A stretch of 64,000 bases of DNA from Amblyornis subalaris. Taxonomy: Eukaryota > Chordata > Aves > Passeriformes > Ptilonorhynchidae. Numbering within the stretch: the stretch's first letter is position 1; every line of letters begins with the position of its first letter. The notes below the pieces were generated by a model that did no database searches, was not told where the DNA came from, and saw nothing but the letters and a program-made list of their open reading frames with translations. This document shows positions 13,395 to 25,728 of this stretch, piece by piece. The stretch is from positions 6,819,634 through 6,883,633 of the forward strand of contig JACAXG010000018.1 of NCBI GenBank assembly GCA_018881555.1, in the 5' to 3' direction. The translations under genes were made by a program, and so were the position numbers.

Positions 13395-13850
13395 ATCACA
13401 GAATCACAGAATGGGTAAGGTTGGGAGGGACCACAGTGGGCCATCTGGTCCAACCTCCCTGCTAAAGCAGGGTCATCCTAGAGCACATGGCACAGCATTG
13501 TGTCCAGATGGTTCTTGAATATCTCCAGTGACGGAGACTCCACAACCTCTCTGGGCAATCTGTTCCATATGCAGTCACATGCACTGTAAAGAAGTTCTTC
13601 CTCATGTTCAAGTAGAATTTCCTGAGCATCAGTTTCTGCCCATTGCCTCTTGTCCTAGTGTTGGCACCACTGAGCAGAGCCTGGCTCCACCATCCTGACA
13701 TCCTCCTTCCTTATAGATATTGATGGGGTCCCCTCTCAGTCGTCTCTTCTTCAGGCTGCACAGGCCCAGTTCCCTCAGCCTTTCTGCGTACGAGAGATGC
13801 TCTGCTCCCTTAATCATCTTTGTCGCCCTCAGCTGGACCCACTCCAGGAT
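13395..13850 (-). mobile_element. CR1 LINE 3' fragment, about 455 bp
   Basis: The 3' end is at the low-coordinate side (TCACAGAATCACAGAATGGG, then GGTTGGGAGGGACCAC). Reading inward, the plus strand shows the antisense of well-known CR1 segments: CCACAACCTCTCTGGGCAA, AAGAAGTTCTTCCTCATGTT, and near the far end GGTCCCCTCTCAGTCGTC and CTCAGCTGGACCCACTCCAG. The last part corresponds to the 3' end of the reverse-transcriptase ORF2. The minus-strand frame at 13629-13817 includes the family motif AERLRELGLCSLKKRRLRGD. The element is 5'-truncated and interrupted by stops, so not mobile. Confidence 0.97.
13629..13817 (-). pseudogene. CR1 ORF2 C-terminal relic
   Basis: On the minus strand this open stretch reads HLSYAERLRELGLCSLKKRR and continues LRGDPINIYKEGG. 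It matches the segment near the CR1 ORF2 C terminus, downstream of the reverse-transcriptase catalytic region. Only about 60 codons survive and the frame breaks on both sides. No catalytic residues remain. Confidence 0.85.
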
Positions 13851-16800
13851 ATTTACGAGAATTCTATTACTTTTTGAAGGGCAATCTCCTCCCTGATGAA
13901 AAAGAACATCTTTTTGCTATATGGTACAACTTGATTGATGAAAACATTTCAGCAGACTAGTCATGAAAGAACTGGCCTACACTGTCTCAACAGGATGACA
14001 TTTCAATTACTGTCACAGTACGATACTATACAGACAACATGTAGGTAATTTAATAGATCAGTCCAGAACTTCCTGTAAGCAATACATACAATCCAATTAG
14101 TTTCTCACAATAGACTACAGCAGTTAGTTGAGGAGCTTCAAGCACTTCATCTGGTAAGTCTTCACAGGGGCAGGAATGCCCTGCTGTTTCTATTCCCATC
14201 TGTCACTCAGCATTAAAGTTTCAGAGCACTGTGAATGTGGGGTATGTTGTGGCACTTTAATTCACCCGTGTGTGGCAAGAGGGAGAGTGCCTGAATGGCA
14301 ATGAAACTTCCAAAACCAGCAGTCAGGGTAACCAGATACATCACACTGAACGTGAGCAGTGACTGTCAGCCACCGTCATCATTTCTGTCTTCCCAACATC
14401 GATTTCAGTTGCCGTTGTAACTCACTGAACTCAAAAATCAGCCCATTTTTGAAGGAAAAAATATTTTTACAGTGTCTTTTAGAAAAAATTTGCCTTCAGT
14501 GCTGCCCACTAACTATTTCTCTCAGACCAAATTCTTCATTGGTACAGATTTACCTGCAGCTTTACACCAAGCATGAATCTGCTACACAGTAACATAGATG
14601 TACCAGTGACTGTGCATAAATGCACATTTTTACATATAGTGTCAGTCATGCTCTTCTTTCCCCTGCATCCTCTCTCCTCACCCTCACTCTCGATTTTCCT
14701 GAAAGTCTTATTTTATGTTTTCCATTCTCTTGACATTAATTCGCATCTAATTTTCTTTGTTTGGTTACGTTTTTAAAAGTTATTATCTGACTGAATAAAT
14801 TAAAAATTTTCTTGTTCTCACTAAAAAGCCCTGATGCCTTTTCAGGAATCCTGAGGAGCCGTGCACACAGGCTACTCAAGAGAGTTAATTATTAATTATC
14901 AGTAAGGTGGAGTAGTTAAAACTAATTCAGTCACTGTTGAGACCCACTCATTCAGAATTAAAATAGAATTTGGTTTCATATCCTAGAGAAATGAATTATG
15001 CTAAATTAAAATAAGGTCATTTCAGTTCTGATTCTTCTGCAATGTAGCAGTTTTACTTAATTTCAATTAAATCTGCACATGAAGACAATTCCTTAGATTT
15101 CCCTTATGTTGTAATTCCTTTTCTGAATTGATAATGGAAGAAGCCTACAAAACCTGTGTTAGGCTGCAGTGTGGCAATTCAAAAGCAGCTTATCATTAGT
15201 GTTTAATATTTGTTTGTCTGGGAACAAACATATGATAATTTGGGGAAATTGATTAAATATATAAAATCATTAGACTCGCATTTACAGTAATTGAGTAACT
15301 TCAGATGCATTTTCTACAGAAAGTTCTAGAGATTTTACTCTTGTGGATTCCGTAGGCATCACTGATAGTGAATTAGATGGTAAGAGAACTGACTGTACCT
15401 GATGTGAGAGATGCTGGTATGAGTGTATTTAAAACTTGTAAGTGAAAATTCAGATTGTATAGAAGAGGGATTTGTTTACAACTGGGTGTAGTTATACATT
15501 TTAAATATATATTCTTATAAAGGTAAAAATCATAACATTTCCATAATCCAAGATAATCTAAATAATCAACAACAGTTGATTATCCTATGTGTATGTACAC
15601 ATACTATTTGTACTCTAATTGATTAAAAATTAACCCAATTTTTTTGGCCCCAAGCTGGGTGCATCTGAGTGTGTGTGTCAGCACCACATTCGAGCAGCAA
15701 TTTTCCTTTCTTAAATGCTACAGAAACCAGAGCCCCCAACTCGCATTATGTACTTGTTCCAAGGAACTCATCTGAGGGGAAAATCTGACTTGGGATTTTT
15801 AAAGAAATTCTTCAACTAACCTAAGGAAATGTAGCGATTAGACTCAAGAATCTGTGGACAAACTTTTGCGAATAAATGACATAAAAGCCTAATTCCTATT
15901 TTCAGAATTGACTAAGGAATCTATTTTCTGCTGACCTTTACAAATACTACTATAAATCAAATATAAATGATCGACTGCCACTTTTTTCCCTGAAATTAAA
16001 TGAAGTTTACAATAGCTGTCACAGAAAGGTCTGCACTGCACAAATTCTAAATGTTGTTTGATTTTATTCACATGATTCATAAAAGGTATTTTAAAAATTA
16101 CAAATCTGCTGATGAAAAACAGACTAACAGAAAAGATCTAGTACCTCTTTTCAGATTTATCCAATTTCTTAAACTAATGAAGCACGGTTGCCAATGAAAA
16201 CAGACATTTTTCTCTCCATCCAAAACTCTTTTATTTTATACTTAAAATTAATTGCACTGCCTAGATGGGCACTCAATAAAAAGTTCAAGAGGGTAAATCA
16301 AATTGTTACCAGTTTTAAAAGCTAAAGAGCCTATTTGACACACACACACAATAATACTCTTTTATGCTTATTCTCAGATTATGTATTCTGAAGAAACACT
16401 AATGACAAAACTTAATTTATAAAATTATGGTATCAATAGTATTTGGAATAGAACTTCAAATGAAGAATTAACAAGTTAGTGTTCAATAATGCAGGAACCT
16501 AATAATAATCAATATATGTTGTATGTTCAAAATGTTCAGTATTAGCAAAAACCCTCAGTAGCAGAGTCCCTTAAAATACCTGTTGCAGCTTTAAAAAGAA
16601 GTTTACAAAATAAAATAATTTATAATTTTTTTCAGTATTTCAGGGGAGTGAACCCCCTAGGTCCAAGTGTACAAATACTTGCACCATGCTACAGATTTCA
16701 GTTAAAAATACAAAGAGGTAAATTTGCACTTAAAACCCAGAATATAAAGGCAGGATCTTAGTCAATGTTTAAAAAAAAATGAATTGATCCAATTTTGACA

Positions 16801-18251
16801 GCTTTTTGCAGTGGAAAGTTCAGGAGTTTATTTCTAGGCAGTTTTTCATTTGTTTGTTTTATTTTAAATTACTTCAAAAGTCAGTATTTGAATTTTGGAA
16901 ATGAAAGAAATATTGGAGTGAATTGCATTGTTTTTCCCTGGCAGGCTGTCATCATGAAGAGACAGGAGGCAAGCGAAGAGTTCATGATTCAATATCCAAA
17001 CCAATTCAGACACATAAAAATCTATAAGCAGAATTTAAATGAACTGGATTATACACGAAAACTATAAATGTTACAAATGAATCCAGTCTGAAAACACAGT
17101 AAAGCAAGTAGAGACCACCCCATCATACCAGGAAAGAGAATAGTGGTAGTTGGAAACCTGGGGTCACTGTGTTATTGCGCATAAACAGGGGACTGTCAGT
17201 GTAATAGGACATAAGGTTGGCTTTCACCACAGCCACAAACCAGTGTTAAATTTTATCAGTTCTATAGTTTCTTTTTGGCTGTATCAGAGCCACTCACACA
17301 GAATAACCAATCAAAGGCTGAAGCGCTGTTAGCAGCTGGTTCAGTGCCCACCATTTCCAAGCCAACATATCACTGCCATTTTCCAGATTGGCCATTAACT
17401 TTATATCCAAACATGGTATTGAATTGGCCATCATCTATCTCTAATGTTCTTACAGAATTCAAAAATTAAACTATTAAACAGGGAAAATATTTTCTGTTAA
17501 TACAGGTTCACATTTAAGATAAGCCTTGCAGAATGTTAAGTGTGAACATGCGGTTATCTCAGTCTGGAAGTGACGGCCATCCATGAAACTTAACAGTTAA
17601 AATACACACTATTACTGCAGTCATTAAATGTACATACATATATTATCCTATTTGAGTGAATGAGATTGTCATGGTTTCTCATTTTTATTCCTAACTGTAT
17701 CTTTCCCTTAACTGCCACAAATAAAACTATGAAGCAGGTCCAAAAATACTGGGGTTTTAAAACTTCCATTTGAATGATCAGCTATTGACACTGCTACTTA
17801 TAGCATGCATCCATCTTCCCTAGCTAGCCCTGCTTTAGATGTTACATACTCATTTTTTCTCACATCACTAGAATTTCTAATCCCTTTTCAGGGTATTTAA
17901 GAGTACAGGAAAAAAAAATATATACACACACTTTTCTGTGCACTAGTTCATAGAATTAAGGCTATTCTGTACGTGAAGCCTAACAAACCCAAGATATTAA
18001 AAAATGCATGCAACGATTCTTATAGGTAGAGCTGCAAAACACTGTCTGAAAAAATATTTCATTTGACTTCATATTCAGTTTATAACTCCCCATAAACTAT
18101 CCATTTTAACTTCTGGGGATTACAGGAAGCTGCTCAGGAGAGATCACTTAGTTGAAAACACAAAGAGGCAGGATTACAGCTGTTAACTGTGATACTCAAC
18201 CATCGTTTGAAGCAATGATAATATCCTAAATCCAGAGAAGTTTATTTTGAC
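13851..18251. other. AT-rich non-coding DNA, partly homeodomain-motif rich
   Basis: No gene recognised. The 14.87-15.31 kb part has several TAATTA-like and ATTAAT motifs, as seen in many vertebrate conserved non-coding elements, but without alignment this cannot be separated from AT-rich background. A short CA run lies near 16339-16350. The 90-codon plus-strand frame at 16795-17067 has no recognisable content. Confidence 0.5.
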
Positions 18252-18682
18252 TTTTTTGCGGTTTCTGGATTTTTGTTTGTTTTTAAATCTCAAGATTGAT
18301 GAAATTGGTGTAGAATAGCACTTTTCAAAGGCTTCATATTTCTCTTAGGTAAAAAAAAAAAACAAAACTAACCACTCAGTGAATGCAGGTTGTACTTTTT
18401 GATGGCATGTTCTTGGATAAAACAGATTACAAAAGGTAGTCTCTAGTCCTTCATTTTGCCTGTTTTTGCACAGAAATGTTTTGTGGCCTACTGTGGACAG
18501 GAAGATATCATCTGAGCATAGATCTGAAGGTGTGGGAGGCCTCTCAACTGTACTCCTCTGACTCTCCTAGTTCATGCGCCCATCGCTGCCAAAAGTCCAG
18601 ACTGTTTAGGATAGCAGTTTACTATGAATACTTTCAAGGGCTGCTCCTTGGTCAATCCAAGAGGAATTACCTTTTTTGAACA
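18252..18682 (+). repeat. Inverted-repeat arm A (unclassified repeat)
   Basis: About 430 bp matching the reverse complement of 21413-21839. From 18371 to 18563 the match is perfect over 193 bp, apart from one N in the partner. The following ~120 bp carry about ten differences. The outer edge is T-rich (TTTGTTTGTTTTTAAATC), so in the opposite orientation it would look like an A-rich tail. The 67-codon open frame at 18476-18679 is repeated in the other arm but has no domain I know. It does not resemble CR1. It could be an unknown retroposed sequence or a local inverted duplication. Confidence 0.95.
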
Positions 18683-18693
18683 CAGGTTACCAA

Positions 18694-19170
18694 TATAAAA
18701 ACATAGGAATTACTGTATTGTTTCAGACTATGGATCCATCTAGCTCAATATCCTGTTTCACCAACAGCTATGAGTGTATGCCCAGTGAAAAGGAGAAACA
18801 GAACAAGCACTTGGAACATTTTCCCCTAACACTTTCATAGCCATGGACTATTTTCATCTCAGGAAAATTCTTACATATTTAATCTAGATAGTGTCTCCCA
18901 ACAGGTTTGTTTTCCAACTCCTCGCCCAGCTTGTCCCTCCGGATTGATGCAGAACTTTTTGCACCTCCAACACTCCTTAGTAAGAAGTTTCACAGGTTTA
19001 TCAGCACCAGGGTTTCATTCCTGGCCAGTAATAGTAAGATCACCACCTACTCATTTAGACATAAAGCTCATTTTGCCCAGCATGTATCACTTCACCTTAC
19101 CCTGCATCGAATTTTATCTGTCACTTTACTGTCTTTGAGAATCATTGCACAGTATCTGTCTACAATAGAA
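18694..19170 (-). mobile_element. Ancient amniote CR1-like LINE 3' relic
   Basis: The plus strand reads ACATAGGAATTACTGTATTG, then TTTCAGACTATGGATCCATC and TAGCTCAATATCCTGT. In the opposite sense this is the old sauropsid CR1 tail pattern in which CTAGATGGACCATTGGTCTG precedes a CAGTA...TTCTTATGTT end. Farther in, phrases such as AAGAAGTTTCACAGGTTTATC correspond loosely to the antisense of the CR1 3' UTR. The 3' end (about 18694) is clear; the 5' limit (about 19170) is a guess. Divergence is much higher than in the other CR1 copies here, implying an older insertion. Confidence 0.65.
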
Positions 19171-21412
19171 AGTCCCTATAAAAGGAAGAAAAACATAACA
19201 AAAAAAACCAGTCCGTGTATTCCAAGACTGTAGTTATTTCAGGCTGCATCCAAATTTCTAATCCAAATACACCCTACTCCTTGCTGCTCCTATACTCCAA
19301 GTTACTCTGTACAATGGTTAAATGAAAAGTACACACACAGTGAAGAATTGTATTATATTGCATAAGGCTGAGACACTCTTAATGCTGCTATTTCCTAACA
19401 TTTTGTCTGCATGATTTGGTAACTTTCTAATAGTTCCTTTAAGAGTCTTTTTAAACATAATATCAAGTTCTGTGTCCTACATACAGCTGAATTTTTAATA
19501 CCATCTTTAAAAATGACATCAGTAGTTTGGACTCTTATAAGAACAATACAGAACACAGGACTTCCAAAGGGAAGATCTTTAAGTTCCAATGTGTCATTTG
19601 CAAGAGAGGCTGAACTGATTTTTCATTAAAATTAAGATTCAGACTTGGAATGAGAGGGGAAAACCTCATTTTTTTCAACAGAAATGGGATGCAGCGGGGT
19701 AACTTTGTCTGTCCTTTCCCAATTAACACACCACAAGAAGACTTAAGACTTCAGTGAAGGCTCTTTTGAAATGATCTGGAAAAAATTATTTTTAAATAGG
19801 TTATATGATGGAGTTAATATATTAAAAACATAGGATGTTTGAGGAAAATATTTAAACTTATTCAGGAGAATATGTTTAAAGATTAGGGTATTGCCTTTAG
19901 ATGCCCTACTTCAAGATATCCACTACTGCTTCATGCTTCTGTGAAGTTCAGTCTATCTCAAATATGCAGGATTATAAAACTTGAAGACGAAACATTTTGC
20001 ACAACACTGAGTTGCAAATCAGGAAGAGCAAAGGCAGCCTATGTAGACCCATTTCTGAAATGGGAAAAATTTATAATTTTTGAGTGCTTAACTGTGATTT
20101 ATTAAAATACATTTTCTAACTAATTATATTACTTTAAATCTGAGCAATTTTCTACAAAATTGCTGAAAGTTCACAGTAGTCTACAGCATGTGAGAGGCAC
20201 ATAGGTAGGATTGATTTTTTTGAGGGAACAAAACAAATATTTATAATTTTCTCCAGTTTGAAGCAGAATGTATCATAAGTGCACTAAAGGCATTTTCAGC
20301 TTTTCCTAGAATATATTTCAGGTTGCCTGCTTCTAATACATCTTGGTCTTCTGTCTTAGAGTACTGTAAGTACAGCCTATTCTAAACAAAAAGCCTATTG
20401 GAGTGATAATATAGGGGGTATAATATAGGGGATAATATAGCGGTAGCATAATGTACAAGAAAAGTGTTTTCAAAAGCCAGGTATTCAACCATGCAATAAA
20501 CAAAAAAGTCTCAAAATATTACAGGAGGACTTGGGCAAAATTCAACTTATATATTTAACAAGAGTACTTAAACAAACTAAAAAAAACTTACAAAAAAAAA
20601 GTTTGGGAGATTTTTTGTTTGGTTGATGTTTTTTCAGATATTTTTCTCTCACTGTCTGATATTTTACACTCAGCAATTGCTGCCAACTAGTACATGAAGC
20701 CTACTCAAAATCCAACTTTGCTGACATTCAGTACCCACTACACTCTTCCACAGAAGTGATTTCCCTCAGAGGTAGATGAATACCAAGACCGCACTGGCAA
20801 AAGTTGTCAATCCTGATCAGGAAATCGAGCGAGCATAAAGTACAATGCAGAATTTCAAATGAAATCTGGATCGGTTTCTTTTAAATTAATGAGGCCTCTT
20901 TCCCTAAACAGGACATGGCAAAGATTTCACTCTTGCACATTGGAACTTGGGAAATTATATAGAGAGAGAACATGGCACCTCTGTATAGGAAGAATTTCCA
21001 AAACCCCAGAGGTTCAAACTACCTCATAGGCAACAGCCAAGAGATGCCAACCTTAAATCTGGAAGTCTTTCCTATTAAAAATAAATGAAAAAAGACTAAT
21101 TAGGTTCATGAATAATACTGATTTGGTATTAAAAAAAAAAATATTTCAGCAATACAAAAAAGGCATTTTGAAATATATTAAACCTATGTTTTCTCATGAA
21201 TGTTGACATTTTAGCTTTTCCATGACATCTTCAAACTACAAGGTCCTTTTAAAATAATTTTATGCTATATCCTGTTTGCATAAAAAGGGGAACATTCTTT
21301 TTATCTGCTCTCTTTGTCTCATATTGTTTAAGATTATTTGGATACTCTGGATTATTTTTCTATTTTAACTCGTATTTACCATAGAACTTAAGGGAATATT
21401 AGTAATCTCCAT
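19171..21412. other. Spacer between the inverted-repeat arms
   Basis: AT-rich sequence with no gene recognised. It contains a three-copy ~13-bp tandem repeat at 20405-20443. With the CR1 relic next to arm A, it forms the loop of the inverted repeat. Confidence 0.6.
20405..20443. repeat. Three-copy ~13-bp tandem repeat
   Basis: Three successive variants of the unit ATAATATAGGGG, with one- or two-base junction differences and a C in the last copy. Read directly. Confidence 0.85.
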
Positions 21413-21839
21413 TCAAAAAAGGTGATTCCTCTTCGATTTACCAAGGAGCAGCCTTTGAAAGTATTCATAGTAAACTCTATCCTAAACAGACTGGACTTTC
21501 GGCAGCAATGGGCACATGAACTAGGACAGTCAGAGGAGTACAGTTGAGAGGCCTCCCACACCTTCAGATCTATGCTCAGATGATATCTTCCTGTCCACAG
21601 TAGGCCACAAAACATTTCTGTGCAAAAACAGGCAAAATGAAGGACTAGAGACTACCTTTTGTAATCTGTTTTATCCAAGAACATGCCATCAAAAAGTACA
21701 ACCTGCANTCACTGAGTGGTTTGGTTTGTTTTTTACCTAAGAGAAATACAAAGCCTTTGAAAAGTGCTATTCTACACCAATTTCATCAATGTTGAGATTT
21801 AAAAACAAACAAAAAAAACCCCCCAGAAAACCCAAAAAA
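21413..21839 (-). repeat. Inverted-repeat arm B (unclassified repeat)
   Basis: Reverse-complement partner of 18252-18682. The perfectly matching core is 21528-21720, with one N at 21708. Differences cluster at both ends: about ten in the inner 115 bp, and several base changes plus poly-A/C length changes in the outer part. The outer edge is A-rich and C-rich (AAAAACAAACAAAAAAAACC). The minus-strand open frame at 21388-21615 (75 codons) mirrors the one in arm A; none of it is recognisable as a known protein. Confidence 0.95.
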
Positions 21840-23308
21840 CCCCACATCAATCCATATGTTAATCCACAAAAGCCTAGAAGAGTGAGATTACTTTAGTTTG
21901 TTGGAGAGAGTACAATTTCACAGCCAAGGTTGTTATCCACTTCCTTCTTTCTCTATATTGCATATATGCTAACTGGAAATTTGCATCCGTCCTGTAAAAC
22001 CTGGCCTCCTATATGACACTTAATAGGTCATATCAGGCATTTAAAATAAATATGCCCGAAAAGGACGTAATTGTGAAAATTTACCACTGAATTCAACACC
22101 AGTTTTGGTTCTATCATCTCTTTAATCCCCACACCTTATCAGTTGAGACAGTTAAGAAAAATTTCCTAGCCATTGCACTGAAATCACTTTTTCTCCATTT
22201 TAAAATAATCTGTGACCTACTTCTTGATCTCACAATGATTTATCTTGTTATTTATAATATGCAAATCTACATTGCATCCAAAACATAAAACATTCTCTAG
22301 AGCAGTGCCAAACTTTTAACGACAGTGTTTCAAAGACTAGGCACTTGCAAGTCAAGAGGCAGGAGGCAACAAAATAGGAATTGGAATGACATTTGGCAAG
22401 CATTTGAGGGAGGTTGTTCCACTTGTGGAAACACATCAACTTACTATATAACAGAAATCATGGAAAATTATAAACTTTGTTTAAAAGACTATTTTTTTTC
22501 ACTACATTTTGCTATCAATCACAGTGACTTGCTGTAAAAAAAAAATTGAAAGAGATCTGGAAGTATTCATGCAGAAATTGCCACTTAAAAGCATTGTAAA
22601 GATTTATGCAGCATTTACCTTCAAGCAAGGGGGTAATTTCATTAATATTGGTTCCAGCTGACTATTAAGCACAAGTCCAGGTTTATGTACTATCACAGAG
22701 AGCTATATGAGATCATTTTTATTTTAAACATTTAAATTTACCACAGAACAGGTCTGTAGTGCTATAAATGGTTATCAAACACAAGCTATAAAACCAGGAA
22801 TCAACAGTGACTCTAGCTGGGCCCATAGCCAGTAAACCCAGTTTCCCTCCTAAATCACTTTGTCTTTTCTGATCAATGTAATCACACTAACTGCAGCAGA
22901 GCTTGTACCAATGTGTAGAGTAAGTATGTATTCAACATGCCTACCCATACAGAAGGGAGGGATGGATTAGACTCAGTGCAAGTACTTTCGAGAATGTGTA
23001 GTTCCAAACTATTGAGTATAATTTAAACGTTAAGAAACACCTGAAAAATACACTAGAGACCAAATCATATCAACAAGGAAATTAAATTATGTTCACCGTT
23101 GTGCTCTTTACTAAACATTTACACTTTGAAAATAATTGGTCACTTGAGTGAAAAGATCGCCTGCTTCTAAAAAGTTAAGTAAGCACACTTTTTTGTTTCT
23201 GATACCTAGCCTATATTTTTGAATGCTCAAGATATAAACAGCAGCATCTTTAATATACAAAGTATAACTTTCTAACACTTTCAACTAGGTTTTCTCATTC
23301 ATCTTCAT

Positions 23309-23330
23309 TAATTATCAACTAATTATCAAC
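23309..23330. repeat. Tandem 11-mer TAATTATCAAC x2
   Basis: Two perfect adjacent copies of TAATTATCAAC, each containing a TAATTA homeodomain core. The copies are spaced by about one helical turn. The unit is read directly; a binding-site role is inference. Confidence 0.8.
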
Positions 23331-23611
23331 AGAATGAATTATGCATTAGACTTTTCAGGGTGAACAGGAACTGGTATTGCAACAGTTGAGGTTAATGAGT
23401 AGAACTGGGCTATGCAAGAGCTTAACAGTGGAGCTCTACCTCCCTTGGCATTTCAGGTATTATCACATTATCTTGATCTCATTTGCCACATCATTTGAAC
23501 ATGACAAAGTCTATTAACCTAATAAGAGTAGTAAAACACCATTACCTGTAGTAAAAACGAACTGAAAATTTCCTAGGAAGTACCTCAGCTCTTCCTAAGA
23601 GTGAGGATTTT

Positions 23612-23627
23612 TTGCTTGCTTGCTTGC
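23612..23627. repeat. (TTGC)4 microsatellite
   Basis: Four perfect TTGC tetranucleotides. Confidence 0.85.
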
Positions 23628-25206
23628 CTTAAGGAAACATGTTTGAGGCCACTCCACTTAGCTTTTTATCATTGAAAATGTGCTGCTTAATTAGAAACAA
23701 AAGAACTTCTTTTAGTGATAGCATATGAATCAGTATCCACAGCAAGTCCTGAAAATGGTTTTGAACAGTGAGCTCAGAAAGGCTGCAGCACAAATGTCAG
23801 TCTGAAAAATAGCGTTGTGAGTGCACCATTTGCTACATAGGAAAGGAAAAGCTTGGATGACTTTGTGAAGAAAAGAGTATTAGTATGAATTTCTAACACA
23901 GCTTTCTTCTTGCATCATATACTATTTAATTGCCATAGCAACCCACGAGAGCAAGAAGCCAGTGTTTTCAGAGAAATCTGAATTGATGCAATTCACAAAA
24001 GAGAAACTATGATAGACTACGAATGGTAGAGAAAATAAAGGCATGGAAATTCGTTACCAGACACTCAAAGTCAGTAAAAAGCTGTGTCAGACTTCCATAA
24101 GTTACAAGCATCCTATAAAGGTGCACTGCCAGTGTTTGTGCTTTGACCCTTATAGCATTGTAACCCCAAATCTGATGAATTGCATGCATCAATTCTTCCA
24201 ATTATTACTGAAGAGTCAACTTTGCTCTCAAATCTTTTCATCAGTGCCTAAACAAAAAACACAAATAACCAACCCACCACCACCAAACAAACAAAAAAAA
24301 GGCAGCTGAAACTTTCAGATGACTTTAAATAAATGGCTTTTAATTCTCAACAATCATGTTAGTATAATTGGATATTATCTGCTGATGCTGGACTTGAAGC
24401 TCTGCAAGGAAAGAAAAAGTAACTGAAGTCTAGAAAGAAGCACAATTATATTTTATAAATATAGAATGACATCATGTAAATTATCATATTTGTCAGCTGT
24501 TGAGAATAGCTATAGGAAATGCTGAATTGTGAGAAAAGTATATTTTCCAAAGTGCTAAGAAGAAACTACAGCATCTGTTCAGTCTAACTTAGAAACCTTA
24601 TCTGGTTTCTAAATGCTGCACACTTTGTCCAAGGTTACAGAAAAAAATTACCTAAGGAAAGTTGACAACCACTATGTTTCAAATTCCTTAAGGGCAAAGA
24701 ACAAGTGTTATTTAAAATTTCCAACAAGATACTATAACATCATATTGACAGTTTGCAGCTGATTTACATCTTTAGATAAGCAAAACCAAGCCTTCAAGAA
24801 AAAGAATGTAGTGTGCTTGTCAAAGTAGATCAGCCCAAGAAACAATGAAAATAAAAACCATAAGATTCATCCTTTATGACCATCGTGTGTCTTCTCTGCA
24901 TTACCTTTAACATATACAGGTGGACAGGTTTAAGCACATACACTCACGTCCCAATTTGGGTTCGTGTGTGTAAAGGCTTAGAGAACGTCACAGTCTAAAC
25001 ACTGTAACATCAGACTATGCTCTGTTTTCATTATGCTCAGCCACAAAGTAGTTCACAGATCTTCTTTTTTTATTATTTATAAGATGAAAGGAACGATAAT
25101 ATAAAACAATGACAACCCTGTATTATCCTTAGGCAATTCTCTTGTTATCATGCTGAACAGCTCGACTACAGAGAAAAACAGTCATTACCTGTGTGAAGAG
25201 AACCTG

Positions 25207-25284
25207 TGATTAGCCTGAGAAGGTACTGGGCAAATTTCAATATTTCCCGCTTACACCGCTTTCTACAGCCACTCATCTTAGGCA
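25207..25284 (+). repeat. Direct repeat, left copy (flanks CpG island)
   Basis: Aligns in the same orientation with 26831-26908. Shared blocks are GATTAG, CTGAGAAGG, CAAATT, TATTTC and, at the end, CCACTCATCTTA followed by GCA. I estimate about 70-75% identity over 78 bp. The family is unknown to me. Confidence 0.75.
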
Positions 25285-25490
25285 ATAGGGTATTCCTCTG
25301 AGGAGAGCCTGAAGACTTTGCCAATAAAGGGAACAGTTTCTGCCAGCAAACTTCTGGGGGCAGTTCACAGCCTCACACCGCCTCGCCGCCTGCTCACGGC
25401 CGAGCAAATTCCCGCCGATCTACCTCGGGTGGCTGCGAAAGGGACGCCCGCGGCAGCCGGCGGTGCGGGGCGCGGGCGCTGCCGCGGCGC

Positions 25491-25620
25491 GGCACGGCAC
25501 GGCACGGCACAGCACGGCACGGCACGGCACGGCTCGGCTCGGCGCGACGCGGCGCGGCTCGGCACGGCTCGGCAGGACGCGGCTCGGCTGTGCACGGCTG
25601 GGCTCTGCAGGGCACGGCTC
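25491..25620. repeat. (GGCAC/GGCTC)n pentanucleotide array, 26 units
   Basis: The 5-bp phase is kept for 26 consecutive units. The first eight are almost all GGCAC; later ones drift to GGCTC, GGCGC and GACGC. Degenerate units run on to about 25640. Because 15 bp equals five codons, the array creates artefactual pentapeptide repeats in translated frames. Confidence 0.93.
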
Positions 25621-25728
25621 GGACGGCTGGGCTCGGTGCAGGCACTGCCGCGGCCACCGGCGCCCCCGCCGCGGCCGGACCCGCGGCAGGCGCTGGCCGC
25701 GGGCGGCTCCGCGGGCGCGCAGCCCGGC

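Larger units (their letters stand above)
21840..25206. other. AT-rich non-coding DNA
   Basis: No gene recognised. It contains the tandem 11-mer at 23309-23330, a (TTGC)4 run at 23612-23627 and an A/C-rich stretch at 24241-24300. Open frames are under 90 codons and look random. Confidence 0.55.
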
